A stretch of DNA of 64,000 bases, from NCBI RefSeq assembly GCF_000767465.1, contig NZ_CP009292.1:124001-188000 (forward strand). The letters run 5' to 3'. A program made the position numbers and the translations under genes. This DNA comes from Novosphingobium pentaromativorans US6-1. GTDB lineage: Bacteria; Pseudomonadota; Alphaproteobacteria; Sphingomonadales; Sphingomonadaceae. The notes below the pieces were generated by a model, which made no database searches, was not told the DNA's origin, and was given only the letters and a program-made list of their open reading frames with translations. Shown piece by piece: positions 39,654-48,551 of the stretch; within the stretch, counting starts at the first letter, position 1, and every line of letters begins with the position of its first letter.

Positions 39654-40253
39654 CTATTTCGAGGCAAAGAGCAGGCGACCTTCGCCGAGGTGGCCGAGCA
39701 CTTCGTTGATGTCGTGAACCGGCACCGAGAAGCATCCCAGGCTGCGTCCGATCCTGCCGCTGATGCGCGCCATGTGCGGGTTCACATAGTCGGCCCCGTG
39801 CATCACGATGGCCCGGCTGGCCGCATTGCTGTTGTCCGGGTCGAGCCCGACGAGCCGCCCCGAGCGGCCGTGCTTGCCATAATAGGTGGAGGCCGTCAGG
39901 AAGCCGCCGCGGCAGGAGGCATTGGAGCCCGGTCGATTGGAAAAGCGCTCGACAAAGCCGCTGTTGCCCGGGTCCGAGCCGCGTCCATGCGCAACGAAAT
40001 AGGTCTGCAATATCCGGCCACTGGACAAGTCGACGATCTGGAAGCGCGGATTGCGCGAAGGCTGGGAAAAATCGACCAAACCGACCACGTCGCGATGGCG
40101 GATTCGGGATGCATGGGCATCAAGAGCGGCCTTGGCCTGTGGCAGCAGGTCTGGTGCATCCGTAGATCGGACCGCAGCAAAAGCGCGCGGTGCGACCAGC
40201 CCCGCAGTACCCACAAGCACGCCGCCAATGATATGGCGCCGACTGAGAGTCAT
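39654..40253 (-). CDS. YkuD_2-type murein L,D-transpeptidase-like protein, Tat-type signal
   Basis: A 199-residue secreted protein. The start MTLSRRHIIGGVLVGTAGLV at 40253 gives a twin-arginine-like signal peptide ending in AFA. The body has the pattern of the L,D-transpeptidase catalytic family PF13645: NPRFQIVDLSSGRILQTYFV, AHGRGSDPGN, AIVMHGADYVNPHMARISGR with the His, and RSLGCFSVPVHDINEVL with the catalytic Cys. A much longer frame extends upstream but is antisense to the next gene. Divergent from the second L,D-transpeptidase, with starts only tens of bases apart. Confidence 0.85.
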   Translation of the reverse strand: MTLSRRHIIGGVLVGTAGLVAPRAFAAVRSTDAPDLLPQAKAALDAHASRIRHRDVVGLVDFSQPSRNPRFQIVDLSSGRILQTYFVAHGRGSDPGNSGFVERFSNRPGSNASCRGGFLTASTYYGKHGRSGRLVGLDPDNSNAASRAIVMHGADYVNPHMARISGRIGRSLGCFSVPVHDINEVLGHLGEGRLLFASK

Positions 40254-40292
40254 GGTATGGAAATCCTCAATTCCGTTGTCCAACAGGTAAGG

Positions 40293-41519
40293 ATGAGGGC
40301 GGCGATTTTCAAACCGATCCTGGCCCTCGGGCGCGTAATGCACCGGATACCGATTGTATTCGCGACATTCTTTTTGACCTTGCATCCAGCGCAGGCGCAG
40401 GAGCCGATCCCTTGGTCTCCCGCTACGCTGGAAAGGTTGGAGGCCTGGATTGCCAGGGCTCCTGACGATGCCTTGCCGGTACTCGATACAAAAGAGTTGC
40501 GAAGAGCGCAGGCGCGCGGCGACGGTTTGTCTGTATCGCATGCCGCGACCGAACTCGCCCTGCGCCTGGCGCGCATGCACCTGCTTGGCGTGTCCGGCGC
40601 AGGTCAGCGAGCGGGCTGGCACATTGCCGACAGCGATGCTGCCGTCGACTTGCGCGAGCGCCTGGTTCGCGCCGTGACACTGGATGCGCTCGATTACTAC
40701 TTTGCCGGCTTGCAACCGCGCAGTGCCCAATATGCGGCGCTGCGCAGGGCCTTCGCCACACAGGACGATCCGCAGCGCCGGCTGATCCTGGCGCGTAACA
40801 TGGAGCGCTGGCGCTGGCTGCCCCAGTCGTTGGGGCAGGACTACGTGCTGGTCAACGCAGCGGCCTTCGAGGCCGAGCTGTGGCGAAAGGGGCAGCGGGC
40901 GGGCACCTGGCCGGTGATCGTCGGCAAGCGTTCGACGCCCACACCGGCCTTCTCGGCTCGCATCACCGGCGTCATCCTCAATCCCTGGTGGGTGGTGCCT
41001 GCCAGCATCGTGCGCGAGAAGCACGGCGTGTTTCCGGCGAAATTGGGCTATGTCCGGAGCGGCGGTCAGATCCGTCAGAAGCCGGGGCCGGGCAACGCCC
41101 TTGGCGAAGTGAAACTCGACATGCCCAATCCTTTCACGGTCTATATTCACGATACACCGGCCAGGGATCTCTTCGCCAAGGACATGCGCGCATTCAGCCA
41201 TGGCTGCATCAGGATCGGCGATGCTCTGGGTTTTGCAACGCGGTTGCTGGACGCACGTCACAGCCGCCAGGAAGTCGATGCCATCGTCGCCACGCGGGAG
41301 ACGACGCGCCTGCCGCTCGACAACGAGCTGCCGGTCTATATTGCGTACTTCACCGCAGCCGCCGGGGAGGAGGGTGACGTTCACTTCTTTCCCGATATCT
41401 ACAGGCGCGATGACCGGATAGGCGACCCCTCGGCCGGTGGGGCGAAAGCCAGAGCGCCGAGGGCCCTGGCGCCGCTCCCCGCCGCGCCGAAAGGCAGCGG
41501 CAAGGCCTGCGCGGGCTGA
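40293..41519 (+). CDS. L,D-transpeptidase (YkuD domain)
   Basis: A periplasmic peptidoglycan cross-linking enzyme of about 408 residues. A signal peptide (MHRIPIVFATFFLTLHPAQA within the first 35 residues) is followed by an N-terminal alpha-helical scaffold and the line ARNMERWRWLPQSLGQDYVL typical of YcbB/LdtD-like proteins. The YkuD catalytic motif is FSHGCIRIGDALGFATRLL (catalytic Cys), with VYIHDTPARDLFAKDMRAF before it. The start is uncertain: ATG at 40257, 40293 (AGGTAAGG upstream) and 40338 are in frame. A low-complexity Ala/Pro tail ends the protein. Confidence 0.87.
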   Translation: MRAAIFKPILALGRVMHRIPIVFATFFLTLHPAQAQEPIPWSPATLERLEAWIARAPDDALPVLDTKELRRAQARGDGLSVSHAATELALRLARMHLLGVSGAGQRAGWHIADSDAAVDLRERLVRAVTLDALDYYFAGLQPRSAQYAALRRAFATQDDPQRRLILARNMERWRWLPQSLGQDYVLVNAAAFEAELWRKGQRAGTWPVIVGKRSTPTPAFSARITGVILNPWWVVPASIVREKHGVFPAKLGYVRSGGQIRQKPGPGNALGEVKLDMPNPFTVYIHDTPARDLFAKDMRAFSHGCIRIGDALGFATRLLDARHSRQEVDAIVATRETTRLPLDNELPVYIAYFTAAAGEEGDVHFFPDIYRRDDRIGDPSAGGAKARAPRALAPLPAAPKGSGKACAG

Positions 41520-41595
41520 CGTGACGTTGCAGGTCGCATCCCCGACCGAAACCGGTACACTGCGCTCAGGGCAATCGGCGATCCGGCAGGAGACG

Positions 41596-44157
41596 ATGGG
41601 CGGCAAGGCTTCAGCATCGCAACGTACCGGCTTGTCGCGCGAGCAAGCGGCCGCGCGCCTTCGCGACGAGGGAGCCAATGCCCTGCCGGGCGGCAGGAGC
41701 CGCTCCTACCCGCGGATCATGCTCGATGTGCTGCGTGAGCCGATGCTGGCGCTGCTGCTTGCGGCCGGGGGGATTTATCTGCTGCTTGGCGACCTGCACG
41801 AGGCGCTGATCCTGATCGCCTTTGCGGGGCTCTCGGTCGTCATCGCCATCGTGCAGGAGAGCCGGACGGAAAAGGCAATCGATTCCCTGCGCGATCTCAG
41901 CATGCCGCAGGCCCTGGTTATCCGCGATGGCCGCAGGCAGCGGATACCCTCGCGCGAAGTGGTGCGCGGCGATCTCATGGTTGTTGAGGAAGGAGACCGT
42001 GTGGCGGCCGATGGCTGGGTTGTCGATGCTTCCGGCTTGCAGGCTGACGAGGCGCTTCTGACCGGCGAATCCGTGCCAGTCGCGAAGCCTGCCCTCGCCG
42101 GCGATCCGGACGCACAGCCGCCCCGGCCGGGCGGCGAGGATGCACCCTACCTCTATGCCGGGACGCTTGCAGTTCGTGGATCCGGGACGATCGAGGTGGC
42201 CGCAACCGGACCGCGCAGCGAGATTGGCCGCATCGGCCAGTCGCTCGCATCGCTGGAAACCGAAATTCCGCATCTGACCCAAGAGACGCGGCGGCTTGTG
42301 CGCTGGCTGGCCGTGCTCGGCATAAGCGTGAGCGTTCTGGCGATCCTGCTGTACGGGTTCCTGCGGGGAGGTTGGCTCGAGGCTTTCCTCTCCGGCATTG
42401 CCATCGCCATGTCGCTGCTTCCCGAGGAGCTTCCGGTCGTTCTCACGCTGTTCATGACGATGGGTGCCTTTCGCATGGCGCAAAAGCGGGTGCTCGCCCG
42501 CCGCGGAAGCGCCATTGAAACGCTGGGCGCGGCGACCGTGCTGTGCACGGACAAGACCGGCACGCTTACCCAGAACCGCATGGCGATCATGGAGTTGAAG
42601 TTGTCGGACGGTTCCGTGCGGCGCCTCGATGAGGATGGCGCCGAGCTCGGCGCGGACTTTGCAGAACTGGCGGCCCTGGGAATTTCCGCCTGTCTGGAAG
42701 AGCCATTCGATCCGATGGAACAGGCCTTTCATGCGCTCGACGACGAATTTCCCGAGCATGGCCTCAAGCTGCGCAAGCGGGACGGCTGGCACCTGCACCG
42801 CCAATATCCGCTGTCTTCGCAAATGCTGGCGATGTCGAACGTCTGGTCGGACCCGGCGAGGCGCGAAGGTCTCGTTGCCGCCAAGGGCGCGCCGGAGGCC
42901 ATCGCGCGCCTTTGCGGCATGGACGAAGATGCCCGAGCCGACCTTGATGCTCACGTCGCACAGATGGCTTCGCAGGGGCTGCGCGTCCTGGCCGTCGCCG
43001 AAGCGCGGTGGCAAGGCGAAAACCTGCCTGAGAGTCAGAGCGGCTTCGACTTCGTCTATCGCGGGCTGATCGGTCTCGCCGATCCGATCCGTGCGTCGGT
43101 GCCGCCTGCAGTCGCGCAGCTTCAGGAGGCAGGCATCCGGGTGGTGATGATCACCGGCGACTATCCTGCAACCGCGCGCGCCATCGCCGCCCAGGCCGGG
43201 ATCGCCGAAGGGGATGTCCTGACAGGCGACGACATGGCTGGCCTCGATGATGAGCAACTGGCGCGCCGCGTTGCGGGTGTCGCCGTCTTCGCGCGGGTAA
43301 TGCCCGACCAGAAATTGCGCATCGTGAGGGCACTAAAGTCCAGCGGGGAGGTCGTCGCCATGACCGGGGACGGCGTCAACGACGCGCCTTCGCTAAAGGC
43401 GGCGCATATCGGCATTGCCATGGGCCAGCGGGGGACCGACGTTGCGCGCGAGGCCTCGTCGATTGTCCTGCTCGACGACGATTTCGGTTCGATCGTCACC
43501 GCCGTCCGTTTGGGGCGGCGCATTTACGACAACGTGCGCAAGGCGGCAGGCTTTATCTTCGCGGTCCACATCCCGATCGGCGGCCTTGCGATATTTCCTC
43601 TGCTTGCCGGCTGGCCGCTGATCCTGGGGCCAGTGCACATTGCCTTGCTGGAGATGGTCATTGACCCGGTCTGTTCGCTCGCCTTCGAAGCGGAGCCGGA
43701 GGAGCGCGATGTCATGCGCCGCGCGCCGCGCGCGCCCGAAAGTGCCCTGATTTCGCGCAGCTTGCTGGGTTGGTCGCTCCTGCAGGGCTTCCTTGCGCTC
43801 AGCGCAATCCTGCTGCTGGCTGCGTGGGCCAATCATGGCGCCATCCCGACAGGTTCGGTGCGCTCGACCTGCTTTGCCGGCCTCATCGTCGCAGTGCTCG
43901 CGCTCGTGCTGGCCAATCGTTCGTTCCGTTCGCTGGCCTCTGGCGGCAAGGCGGGACACAACCTGCCCCTGGCGATCATCATGGGACTGGTGATCGCGAT
44001 CTTCTCCGCGATCTTCCTGTCGCCCCCCGTGGCTTCGCTTCTTGGCTTCTCGGCGCTCCAACCCCTTGGCATGCAGGCGGTCGGAGTGACTGCGCTGCTT
44101 CTCGGTGCGGCCCTGATGCTCGCAAAGCTCCGCTTTCGCGCGGTCCTGGCGAACTGA
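41596..44157 (+). CDS. P2-type cation-translocating ATPase
   Basis: An 853-residue P-type ATPase of the SERCA/PMR1-like branch. N-terminal cation ATPase domain (SREQAAARLRDEGANALPGG), the actuator motif ALLTGESVPVAKPA, the TM4 ion site MSLLPEELPVVLTLFMTMGA, the phosphorylation site VLCTDKTGTLTQNRMAIMEL, VMITGDYPATA, and the hinge VVAMTGDGVNDAPSLKAAHI. About ten membrane helices. The start at 41596 follows CAGGAG. Likely exports Ca2+ or Mn2+, though ion choice cannot be settled by eye. It converges with an antiporter gene 10 bp away; both fit an ion-homeostasis locus beside the N-ATPase. Confidence 0.92.
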   Translation: MGGKASASQRTGLSREQAAARLRDEGANALPGGRSRSYPRIMLDVLREPMLALLLAAGGIYLLLGDLHEALILIAFAGLSVVIAIVQESRTEKAIDSLRDLSMPQALVIRDGRRQRIPSREVVRGDLMVVEEGDRVAADGWVVDASGLQADEALLTGESVPVAKPALAGDPDAQPPRPGGEDAPYLYAGTLAVRGSGTIEVAATGPRSEIGRIGQSLASLETEIPHLTQETRRLVRWLAVLGISVSVLAILLYGFLRGGWLEAFLSGIAIAMSLLPEELPVVLTLFMTMGAFRMAQKRVLARRGSAIETLGAATVLCTDKTGTLTQNRMAIMELKLSDGSVRRLDEDGAELGADFAELAALGISACLEEPFDPMEQAFHALDDEFPEHGLKLRKRDGWHLHRQYPLSSQMLAMSNVWSDPARREGLVAAKGAPEAIARLCGMDEDARADLDAHVAQMASQGLRVLAVAEARWQGENLPESQSGFDFVYRGLIGLADPIRASVPPAVAQLQEAGIRVVMITGDYPATARAIAAQAGIAEGDVLTGDDMAGLDDEQLARRVAGVAVFARVMPDQKLRIVRALKSSGEVVAMTGDGVNDAPSLKAAHIGIAMGQRGTDVAREASSIVLLDDDFGSIVTAVRLGRRIYDNVRKAAGFIFAVHIPIGGLAIFPLLAGWPLILGPVHIALLEMVIDPVCSLAFEAEPEERDVMRRAPRAPESALISRSLLGWSLLQGFLALSAILLLAAWANHGAIPTGSVRSTCFAGLIVAVLALVLANRSFRSLASGGKAGHNLPLAIIMGLVIAIFSAIFLSPPVASLLGFSALQPLGMQAVGVTALLLGAALMLAKLRFRAVLAN

Positions 44158-44167
44158 CGGGCGGCTC

Positions 44168-45178
44168 TCAATGTCCGTGAAGGTAGATAGCGTAAGAGCT
44201 CAGAAGGTAGATTGCGAGGAGTGAAAGGCTGATCCATCCGAACAGGCCGAAGAAGCGGTTACCCGGGCGATAGAGCAGCCCGATGATGCACAGCCCGGAC
44301 ATCATTGCCGCAGCAAAGGCAGTGACGGCGTGAGCGGGCGAAACCTGCGCGTAGAACGAACCGCCGGCAAAGGCGATGTCGTCCAGGGCAATGACGAGGA
44401 TGATGAAAAGGTTACTGCCCAGCAGGTTGCCGATGGCCATGTCTGCGGAACCCATCCTGAGCGCGCTTACCGTCACGATCAGCTCAGGAATCGAAGTGGC
44501 TGCGGCGATAAACAGCGTTCCCACGAAGCTGGCCCGCCAGCCCATCACTGCCGCTACTTCCTGGCCGACGAATGGCAGCCAGGCTCCGGCCGCCCCGACG
44601 GCGGCGGCGGCAACAAGGTAGTTCACCAGGGTGCGTTGCAACGTCCTGTCGGCATGAGCCGGGCCGAGGGGCTGGGCAGGGCGCTCCGGTCGGCGCTCAT
44701 AGAAGAAGGCGGCGCGCATCGCGATGAAGTAGAGTGCGATCAGGAACGGCGAATAGGCGCTGACATGGCCTACCCGGAGATCGAGGCCGTTGCGGCTCGT
44801 GAGCACCACCGCACCTACAAAGCTGATGAGCACGACACCGAAAGCGGCGGAAAGGATGTGGCCCTGATCGCTGCGGCGCCAGAACGGCTCGTCACGGCAT
44901 AGCGCGTCCAGCAGGACCAGCATGACGAGATTGAAGATGCAGCTGCCCAGGGCATCGCCCATCGCGATGTTGGGAGCATCGGCGATTGTCACGGCGCTGA
45001 TCCCGGTGAACAGTTCCGGTAGCGATGTTGCCGCTGCCAGCATGATCAACCCGACCCAGGATGCGGACATGCCCGTTTGCGCGGCAATGTCGCTGCCGCT
45101 TCGTGTCAGGACGGGCCCTGCCATGCCAATGACAAGCAGGCAGATTGCGAAGGCTAGCCAAGCGGTCAGGATCTCCAT
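44168..45178 (-). CDS. Sodium/calcium exchanger family antiporter
   Basis: A 336-residue membrane protein of the CaCA (YrbG/NCX-like) family with two inverted alpha-repeats. Repeat 1 is SWVGLIMLAAATSLPELFTG, followed by GDALGSCIFNL. Repeat 2 is SFVGTLFIAAATSIPELIVT, followed by GNLLGSNLFIILVIALDD. The Thr-Ser-x-Pro-Glu and Gly-Ser-x-x-Phe-Asn/Ile elements line the ion sites. About ten helices. It converges with the P2-type ATPase gene. Probably exchanges Ca2+ for Na+ or H+, which suits coupling to an ion-pumping N-ATPase. Confidence 0.9.
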   Translation of the reverse strand: MEILTAWLAFAICLLVIGMAGPVLTRSGSDIAAQTGMSASWVGLIMLAAATSLPELFTGISAVTIADAPNIAMGDALGSCIFNLVMLVLLDALCRDEPFWRRSDQGHILSAAFGVVLISFVGAVVLTSRNGLDLRVGHVSAYSPFLIALYFIAMRAAFFYERRPERPAQPLGPAHADRTLQRTLVNYLVAAAAVGAAGAWLPFVGQEVAAVMGWRASFVGTLFIAAATSIPELIVTVSALRMGSADMAIGNLLGSNLFIILVIALDDIAFAGGSFYAQVSPAHAVTAFAAAMMSGLCIIGLLYRPGNRFFGLFGWISLSLLAIYLLSSYAIYLHGH

Positions 45179-45574
45179 GGTCGGGTGTATCTCAGCATTG
45201 TCTGGCGGCCGGGTCGTTGACCATGCGCAATGTCCGCAGGGAAGATCTCCGTCGTAGCCGGCCGCGCCTTTTCCGTCTCGTCTCGGATTTCAGGCCTCAT
45301 CCTTTCATTGACGAGCTGGGCCGGGGCGCAGTGTCTTGTCCTTCGGGCCAGCCCCGCTCGGCCATGCAGGTTATCGATGGATGATCATTGATCTTATGCC
45401 TTTGCTGCGGGGCGTGTCATTGGCTAGCCGGTGCTTGAGGCAGGAATGGCTTGAAGTCCTGCGCGCATGGGATTGGCTTTCCTGAACGAGGGCAGCTGCG
45501 AGAGCTGTCCGGTCGCTATCTCGCCAGGTGGCCCAGCGCCGCCGGGCAACTTTGGATACGAAGGTGGTGAAACG
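45179..45574. other. Gap without a recognised gene
   Basis: About 395 bp between the antiporter start and the cupin gene. Both strands have short frames only, none with a family pattern. It presumably holds the promoters of the two divergent genes; AAGGTGGTGA before 45575 is the cupin ribosome binding site. Confidence 0.5.
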
Positions 45575-46123
45575 ATGAGTGAAGTGGTTTCCGATTCCGG
45601 GCTGCCCCCGGTGCAGCGGGTGGTCACCGGCCATGACGCAGACGGACGGGCGGTTTTTCGCTGCGAGGACTGCGAACCGACCCGCATGGTTCCCTCGGGC
45701 GATGCTTCGTTCCTTACCATCTGGACGACCGCGACAGTGCCGGCCGACAACAACGACGAGACCGAAGGTCGCGACCGTGCGACCGGGGCGACGCTGGAAG
45801 GCGGTTCGGTGATCCGCGTCGTCGACATGCTCCCGGGCAAGGAGAGCCCGATGCACCGCACCAATTCGATCGACTACGGTATCGTGATGCAGGGCGAGAT
45901 CGAACTGGAACTGGAGGACGGGCGCAAGAAGTCGATTCGCGAAGGCGGGATCATCGTCCAGCGAGGCACCAATCACCTCTGGCGCAACACGACCGACCGG
46001 GTCTGCCGCATTGCCTTCGTCCTAATCGAGGCGCCGGCCTACCTGCACAACGGCGTGCCGCTTGACGAAGCCAAGCCGGAGCAGGTCGATCCCGCTTACG
46101 ATGCGGCGGCGGACAAGGCCTGA
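45575..46123 (+). CDS. Cupin-domain protein
   Basis: A 182-residue single-domain cupin. The beta-barrel motif 1 corresponds to KESPMHRTNSIDYGIVMQGE (one His and a later Glu rather than the full His-x-His set) and motif 2 to GGIIVQRGTNHLWRNTTDRV with a His. A metal centre with fewer ligands is possible. The start at 45575 is preferred for its ribosome binding site over a longer frame to 45467. The SDR gene starts within 10 bp, so the pair is probably one operon. Substrate unknown; related cupins occur next to aromatic catabolic genes. Confidence 0.78.
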   Translation: MSEVVSDSGLPPVQRVVTGHDADGRAVFRCEDCEPTRMVPSGDASFLTIWTTATVPADNNDETEGRDRATGATLEGGSVIRVVDMLPGKESPMHRTNSIDYGIVMQGEIELELEDGRKKSIREGGIIVQRGTNHLWRNTTDRVCRIAFVLIEAPAYLHNGVPLDEAKPEQVDPAYDAAADKA

Positions 46124-46130
46124 CGTGTCG

Positions 46131-46880
46131 ATGTTCGATCTCACCGGCAAGAGCGCGATCGTCACCGGCTCGACCCGGGGTATCGGCAGGGCGATCGCCG
46201 AGGGTCTGATCGCGCAGGGTGCGCGGGTGCTGATTTCCAGCGAGACTGCCGGGGATACGGCGCGCGTCGCGGCAGAGCTCGGCATGCCGGGACAAGCATG
46301 CGACGTGAGCGACGATCATGCACTGTCTGGTCTGGTAGAGCGGGCGTTGTCCGAATTCGGCGGAATCGACACCCTCGTGTGCAATGCCGGAATTACCGGA
46401 CGTGCGGGCATGTTCGCGCAAGTCGACATGGCCGATTATGCGCGGGTCATGGCGATCAATCTCACCAGTCAGGTCACGCTTTGCAATCTCGTCTTGCCGC
46501 ACATCGCGGCAAGGGGCGGGGGCGCTGCGATCCTGATGTCGAGCCTCTCGGGTCTGCGCGGAAACCTCAGGATCAATGCCTATGCCCTGTCCAAGGCGGG
46601 CGTTGCCCAACTGGCCCGCAACCTGGCAGTTGAATGGGGGCCGCACGCGGTCCGGGTGAATGCCATTTCTCCCGGATTCATCGCCACCGAACTGTCCGGT
46701 CCCTTGCTTGCGGACCAGGAGTTCATGGCGCGGCGCATGGCGATGACGCCGCTGCGCCGCGCAGGCACGCCGGAGGAGATCGCCGGAGCAGCCGTTTTCC
46801 TTGCCTCGCCTGCGGCGGCATTCATAACCGGACAAAACCTTGTCGTCGACGGCGGAACCCTGATCACAGACGGCAGTTGA
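46131..46880 (+). CDS. Short-chain dehydrogenase/reductase
   Basis: A classical SDR of 249 residues: cofactor motif VTGSTRGIGRAIAEGL, the NAG motif CNAGITG, catalytic Ser in ILMSSLSGLRG, Tyr-x-x-x-Lys in NAYALSKAGVAQL, and the late VNAISPGFIATELSG. SSE after the second strand, in place of an acidic Asp, leaves NADPH possible. The ATG at 46131 or the GTG at 46125 may be the start. It follows the cupin gene closely. Substrate not identifiable; an alcohol or ketone side chain of an aromatic compound is one option given the neighbours. Confidence 0.88.
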   Translation: MFDLTGKSAIVTGSTRGIGRAIAEGLIAQGARVLISSETAGDTARVAAELGMPGQACDVSDDHALSGLVERALSEFGGIDTLVCNAGITGRAGMFAQVDMADYARVMAINLTSQVTLCNLVLPHIAARGGGAAILMSSLSGLRGNLRINAYALSKAGVAQLARNLAVEWGPHAVRVNAISPGFIATELSGPLLADQEFMARRMAMTPLRRAGTPEEIAGAAVFLASPAAAFITGQNLVVDGGTLITDGS

Positions 46881-46974
46881 TCGAAACTTCGCGCGCGAGC
46901 GGGCGTGGATTGCGGCGGATCAAGGATCTGCGATACTTGCTGCTGCAAGAGCAGGGGCGGAGGTATTCGATATT

Positions 46975-47400
46975 ATGGCTCACAGAACACGAACCATTGG
47001 CATGACGGTGCTTGGCGGTCTGTGCCTCGTGGTTGTCGCGGCTTCGGCCGGCGCAAGCGACCAGGCGCCTGCCGACGCGCAAGCCGCCCCCGTTCCCGAG
47101 GAAATCGTGGTCGAGGCCCCGCGCTCGGTACCGGCCCGCATCGAGCACTCCAGCACGACCGGCGCGCCGATCATTACCACGACGGTGCGCATTCCGGTGC
47201 TGTACAACGACCTCGATCTCAGCAAGCCCCACGATCAGGACAGGCTGATGACCCGCGTGCGCAGCGTCGCCCGCGACGTCTGCGATGAGCTCGACCGGAT
47301 CTATCCCTTCAACCCCGATCAGGATTGCATGATGCGCGCCCTGGCCAACGGCACGAAGGGCGCCGAGCAGGCGATCGCCGAGGCGCAAACCGCGCAGTAG
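46975..47400 (+). CDS. UrcA family protein
   Basis: A 141-residue secreted protein with a signal peptide (MTVLGGLCLVVVAASAGASD within residues 10-30) and the UrcA pattern: VRIPVLYNDLDLSKPHDQDR, then RVRSVARDVCDELDRIYPFN and DQDCMMRALANGT with two Cys that probably form a disulfide. UrcA proteins are common in Sphingomonadales and Caulobacterales and have no established function. GGAGG precedes the ATG. It stands alone between the SDR and folD genes. Confidence 0.85.
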   Translation: MAHRTRTIGMTVLGGLCLVVVAASAGASDQAPADAQAAPVPEEIVVEAPRSVPARIEHSSTTGAPIITTTVRIPVLYNDLDLSKPHDQDRLMTRVRSVARDVCDELDRIYPFNPDQDCMMRALANGTKGAEQAIAEAQTAQ

Positions 47401-47479
47401 AAGCGGTCTGCCTCTCGTTCGAGGCGCGTCGCAGACACTGCCGAATTAAAAGTCACACTCGCTATTTCACAAACACGAA

Positions 47480-47505
47480 AATTCGTATATTAGAAAATCC
47501 GAATT
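47480..47505. promoter_or_regulatory. Inverted repeat upstream of folD
   Basis: AATTCG and CGAATT flank a 14-bp AT-rich centre containing GTATATTA, which could be a -10 box. It lies 48 bp before the leader peptide start. The left part (ATTCGTATA-N3-GAAAAT) recurs at 52205 in front of the hydrolase gene. Confidence 0.35.
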
Positions 47506-47552
47506 CTCCCGAGGCCACTGCGCCTCTGCTGCGTGATTGGCGAGAGGAAAGA

Positions 47553-47639
47553 ATGAAGATTGACCTTGCTGGCCTGACCCGCACCTGTCGTGCTTGGCGC
47601 AGGTCCCGTGGGTCGGCCTGTCAGGGCAACTTCCTGTGA
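47553..47639 (+). CDS. Putative 28-residue leader peptide coupled to folD
   Basis: An ATG at 47553 with a strong ribosome binding site (GAGAGGAAAG, 2 bp before the ATG) opens a 28-codon frame, MKIDLAGLTRTCRAWRRSRG and eight more residues, whose TGA overlaps the GTG start of folD (GTGA). folD itself has only a weak binding site. This is the layout of translational coupling by a short upstream frame. The peptide is rich in Arg and has two Cys, without a run of one amino acid, so attenuation of the classical kind is not obvious. It could also be chance; conservation would decide. Confidence 0.4.
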   Translation: MKIDLAGLTRTCRAWRRSRGSACQGNFL

Positions 47640-48529
47640 CCGCGATTATCGATGGTATCGCGCTGGCGCGGCGCGTTTCGCAGGAAACTGCCGATACGGT
47701 CAGTGCCCTGGCGGTGAGGCTTGGCCAGGCGCCAGGTCTCGCCGTGGTCCTGGTCGGCAACGACCCGGCCAGCGAAGTCTATGTCGGGCGCAAGATTCGC
47801 GAATGCCGCAAGGTCGGTTTGCGGTCGATCGAACACCGCCTCCCGGCTTCAACCCGGGAAGCCGAGCTTCTGTCGCTGATCGCCGATTTGAACGTCGATC
47901 CCGGCGTACACGGCATACTCGTACAATTGCCGCTACCGCCGCACATCGATGCCGGCCTCGTGCTCGACGCGATCGCGCCGGGCAAGGATGTCGACGGGTT
48001 TCATCCGGTAAACGTCGGGCGGCTCTCGACCGGGACCGGTGGGCTGGTACCATGTACTCCGCTTGGCATCATGATGCTGCTCGATACGGTGATTTCCGAT
48101 TATCGCGGGCTCGACGCGGTGGTGATCGGAAAGTCCAACATCGTCGGCAAGCCGGTGGCGATGCTGCTGCTGGAGCGGGAGGCGACCGTCACCGTCACGC
48201 ACATCGAGACGCGCGGGCTCTCTGAGATCGTTCGCAAGGCGGACATCGTGGTCGCTGCGGCCGGGTCGCCCGGACTGGTGAAGGGTTTCTGGGTAAAGGA
48301 AGGCGCCGTCATCATCGATGTCGGCATCACCCGCGTGACCCGACCTGACGGCACGAGCGCGCTCAAGGGAGACGTCGCCTTCGATGAGGTTCAGCATGCC
48401 CGGGCTGTGACTCCGGTTCCTGGCGGTGTCGGCCCCATGACCATTGCGTGCCTGCTCTCGAACACGGCGAAAGCCGCTGCGCTCAGCCTCGAGGGGCCGG
48501 GCGGCCGGATTGCCTCAAGTGCTGGCTGA
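47636..48529 (+). CDS. folD: Methylene-THF dehydrogenase / methenyl-THF cyclohydrolase
   Basis: Bifunctional enzyme converting 5,10-methylene-THF to 10-formyl-THF. The 297-residue protein shows SEVYVGRKIRECRKVGLRS with the catalytic Lys, VHGILVQLPLPPHID, KDVDGFHPVNVGRLS, VIGKSNIVGKPVAMLLL and TPVPGGVGPMT, all FolD signatures. The GTG at 47636 is taken as start because family members begin TAIIDGIALA here; a TTG at 47594 is in frame. It lies within a cluster holding MetF, PurU and a THF-dependent O-demethylase, so it probably serves methyl disposal in addition to biosynthesis. Confidence 0.93.
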   Translation: MTAIIDGIALARRVSQETADTVSALAVRLGQAPGLAVVLVGNDPASEVYVGRKIRECRKVGLRSIEHRLPASTREAELLSLIADLNVDPGVHGILVQLPLPPHIDAGLVLDAIAPGKDVDGFHPVNVGRLSTGTGGLVPCTPLGIMMLLDTVISDYRGLDAVVIGKSNIVGKPVAMLLLEREATVTVTHIETRGLSEIVRKADIVVAAAGSPGLVKGFWVKEGAVIIDVGITRVTRPDGTSALKGDVAFDEVQHARAVTPVPGGVGPMTIACLLSNTAKAAALSLEGPGGRIASSAG

Positions 48530-48551
48530 CGGACCGGGAAATGGAAAGTCG

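Noticed and set aside
39654..41678. A 674-codon open frame on the minus strand
   Set aside because: Only its last 199 codons match a protein family. The rest is antisense to the YkuD gene and is Arg/His-rich shadow coding in GC-rich DNA.
41611..43257. A 548-codon minus-strand frame
   Set aside because: It lies entirely opposite the P-type ATPase, whose motifs are unmistakable, and shows no family pattern of its own.
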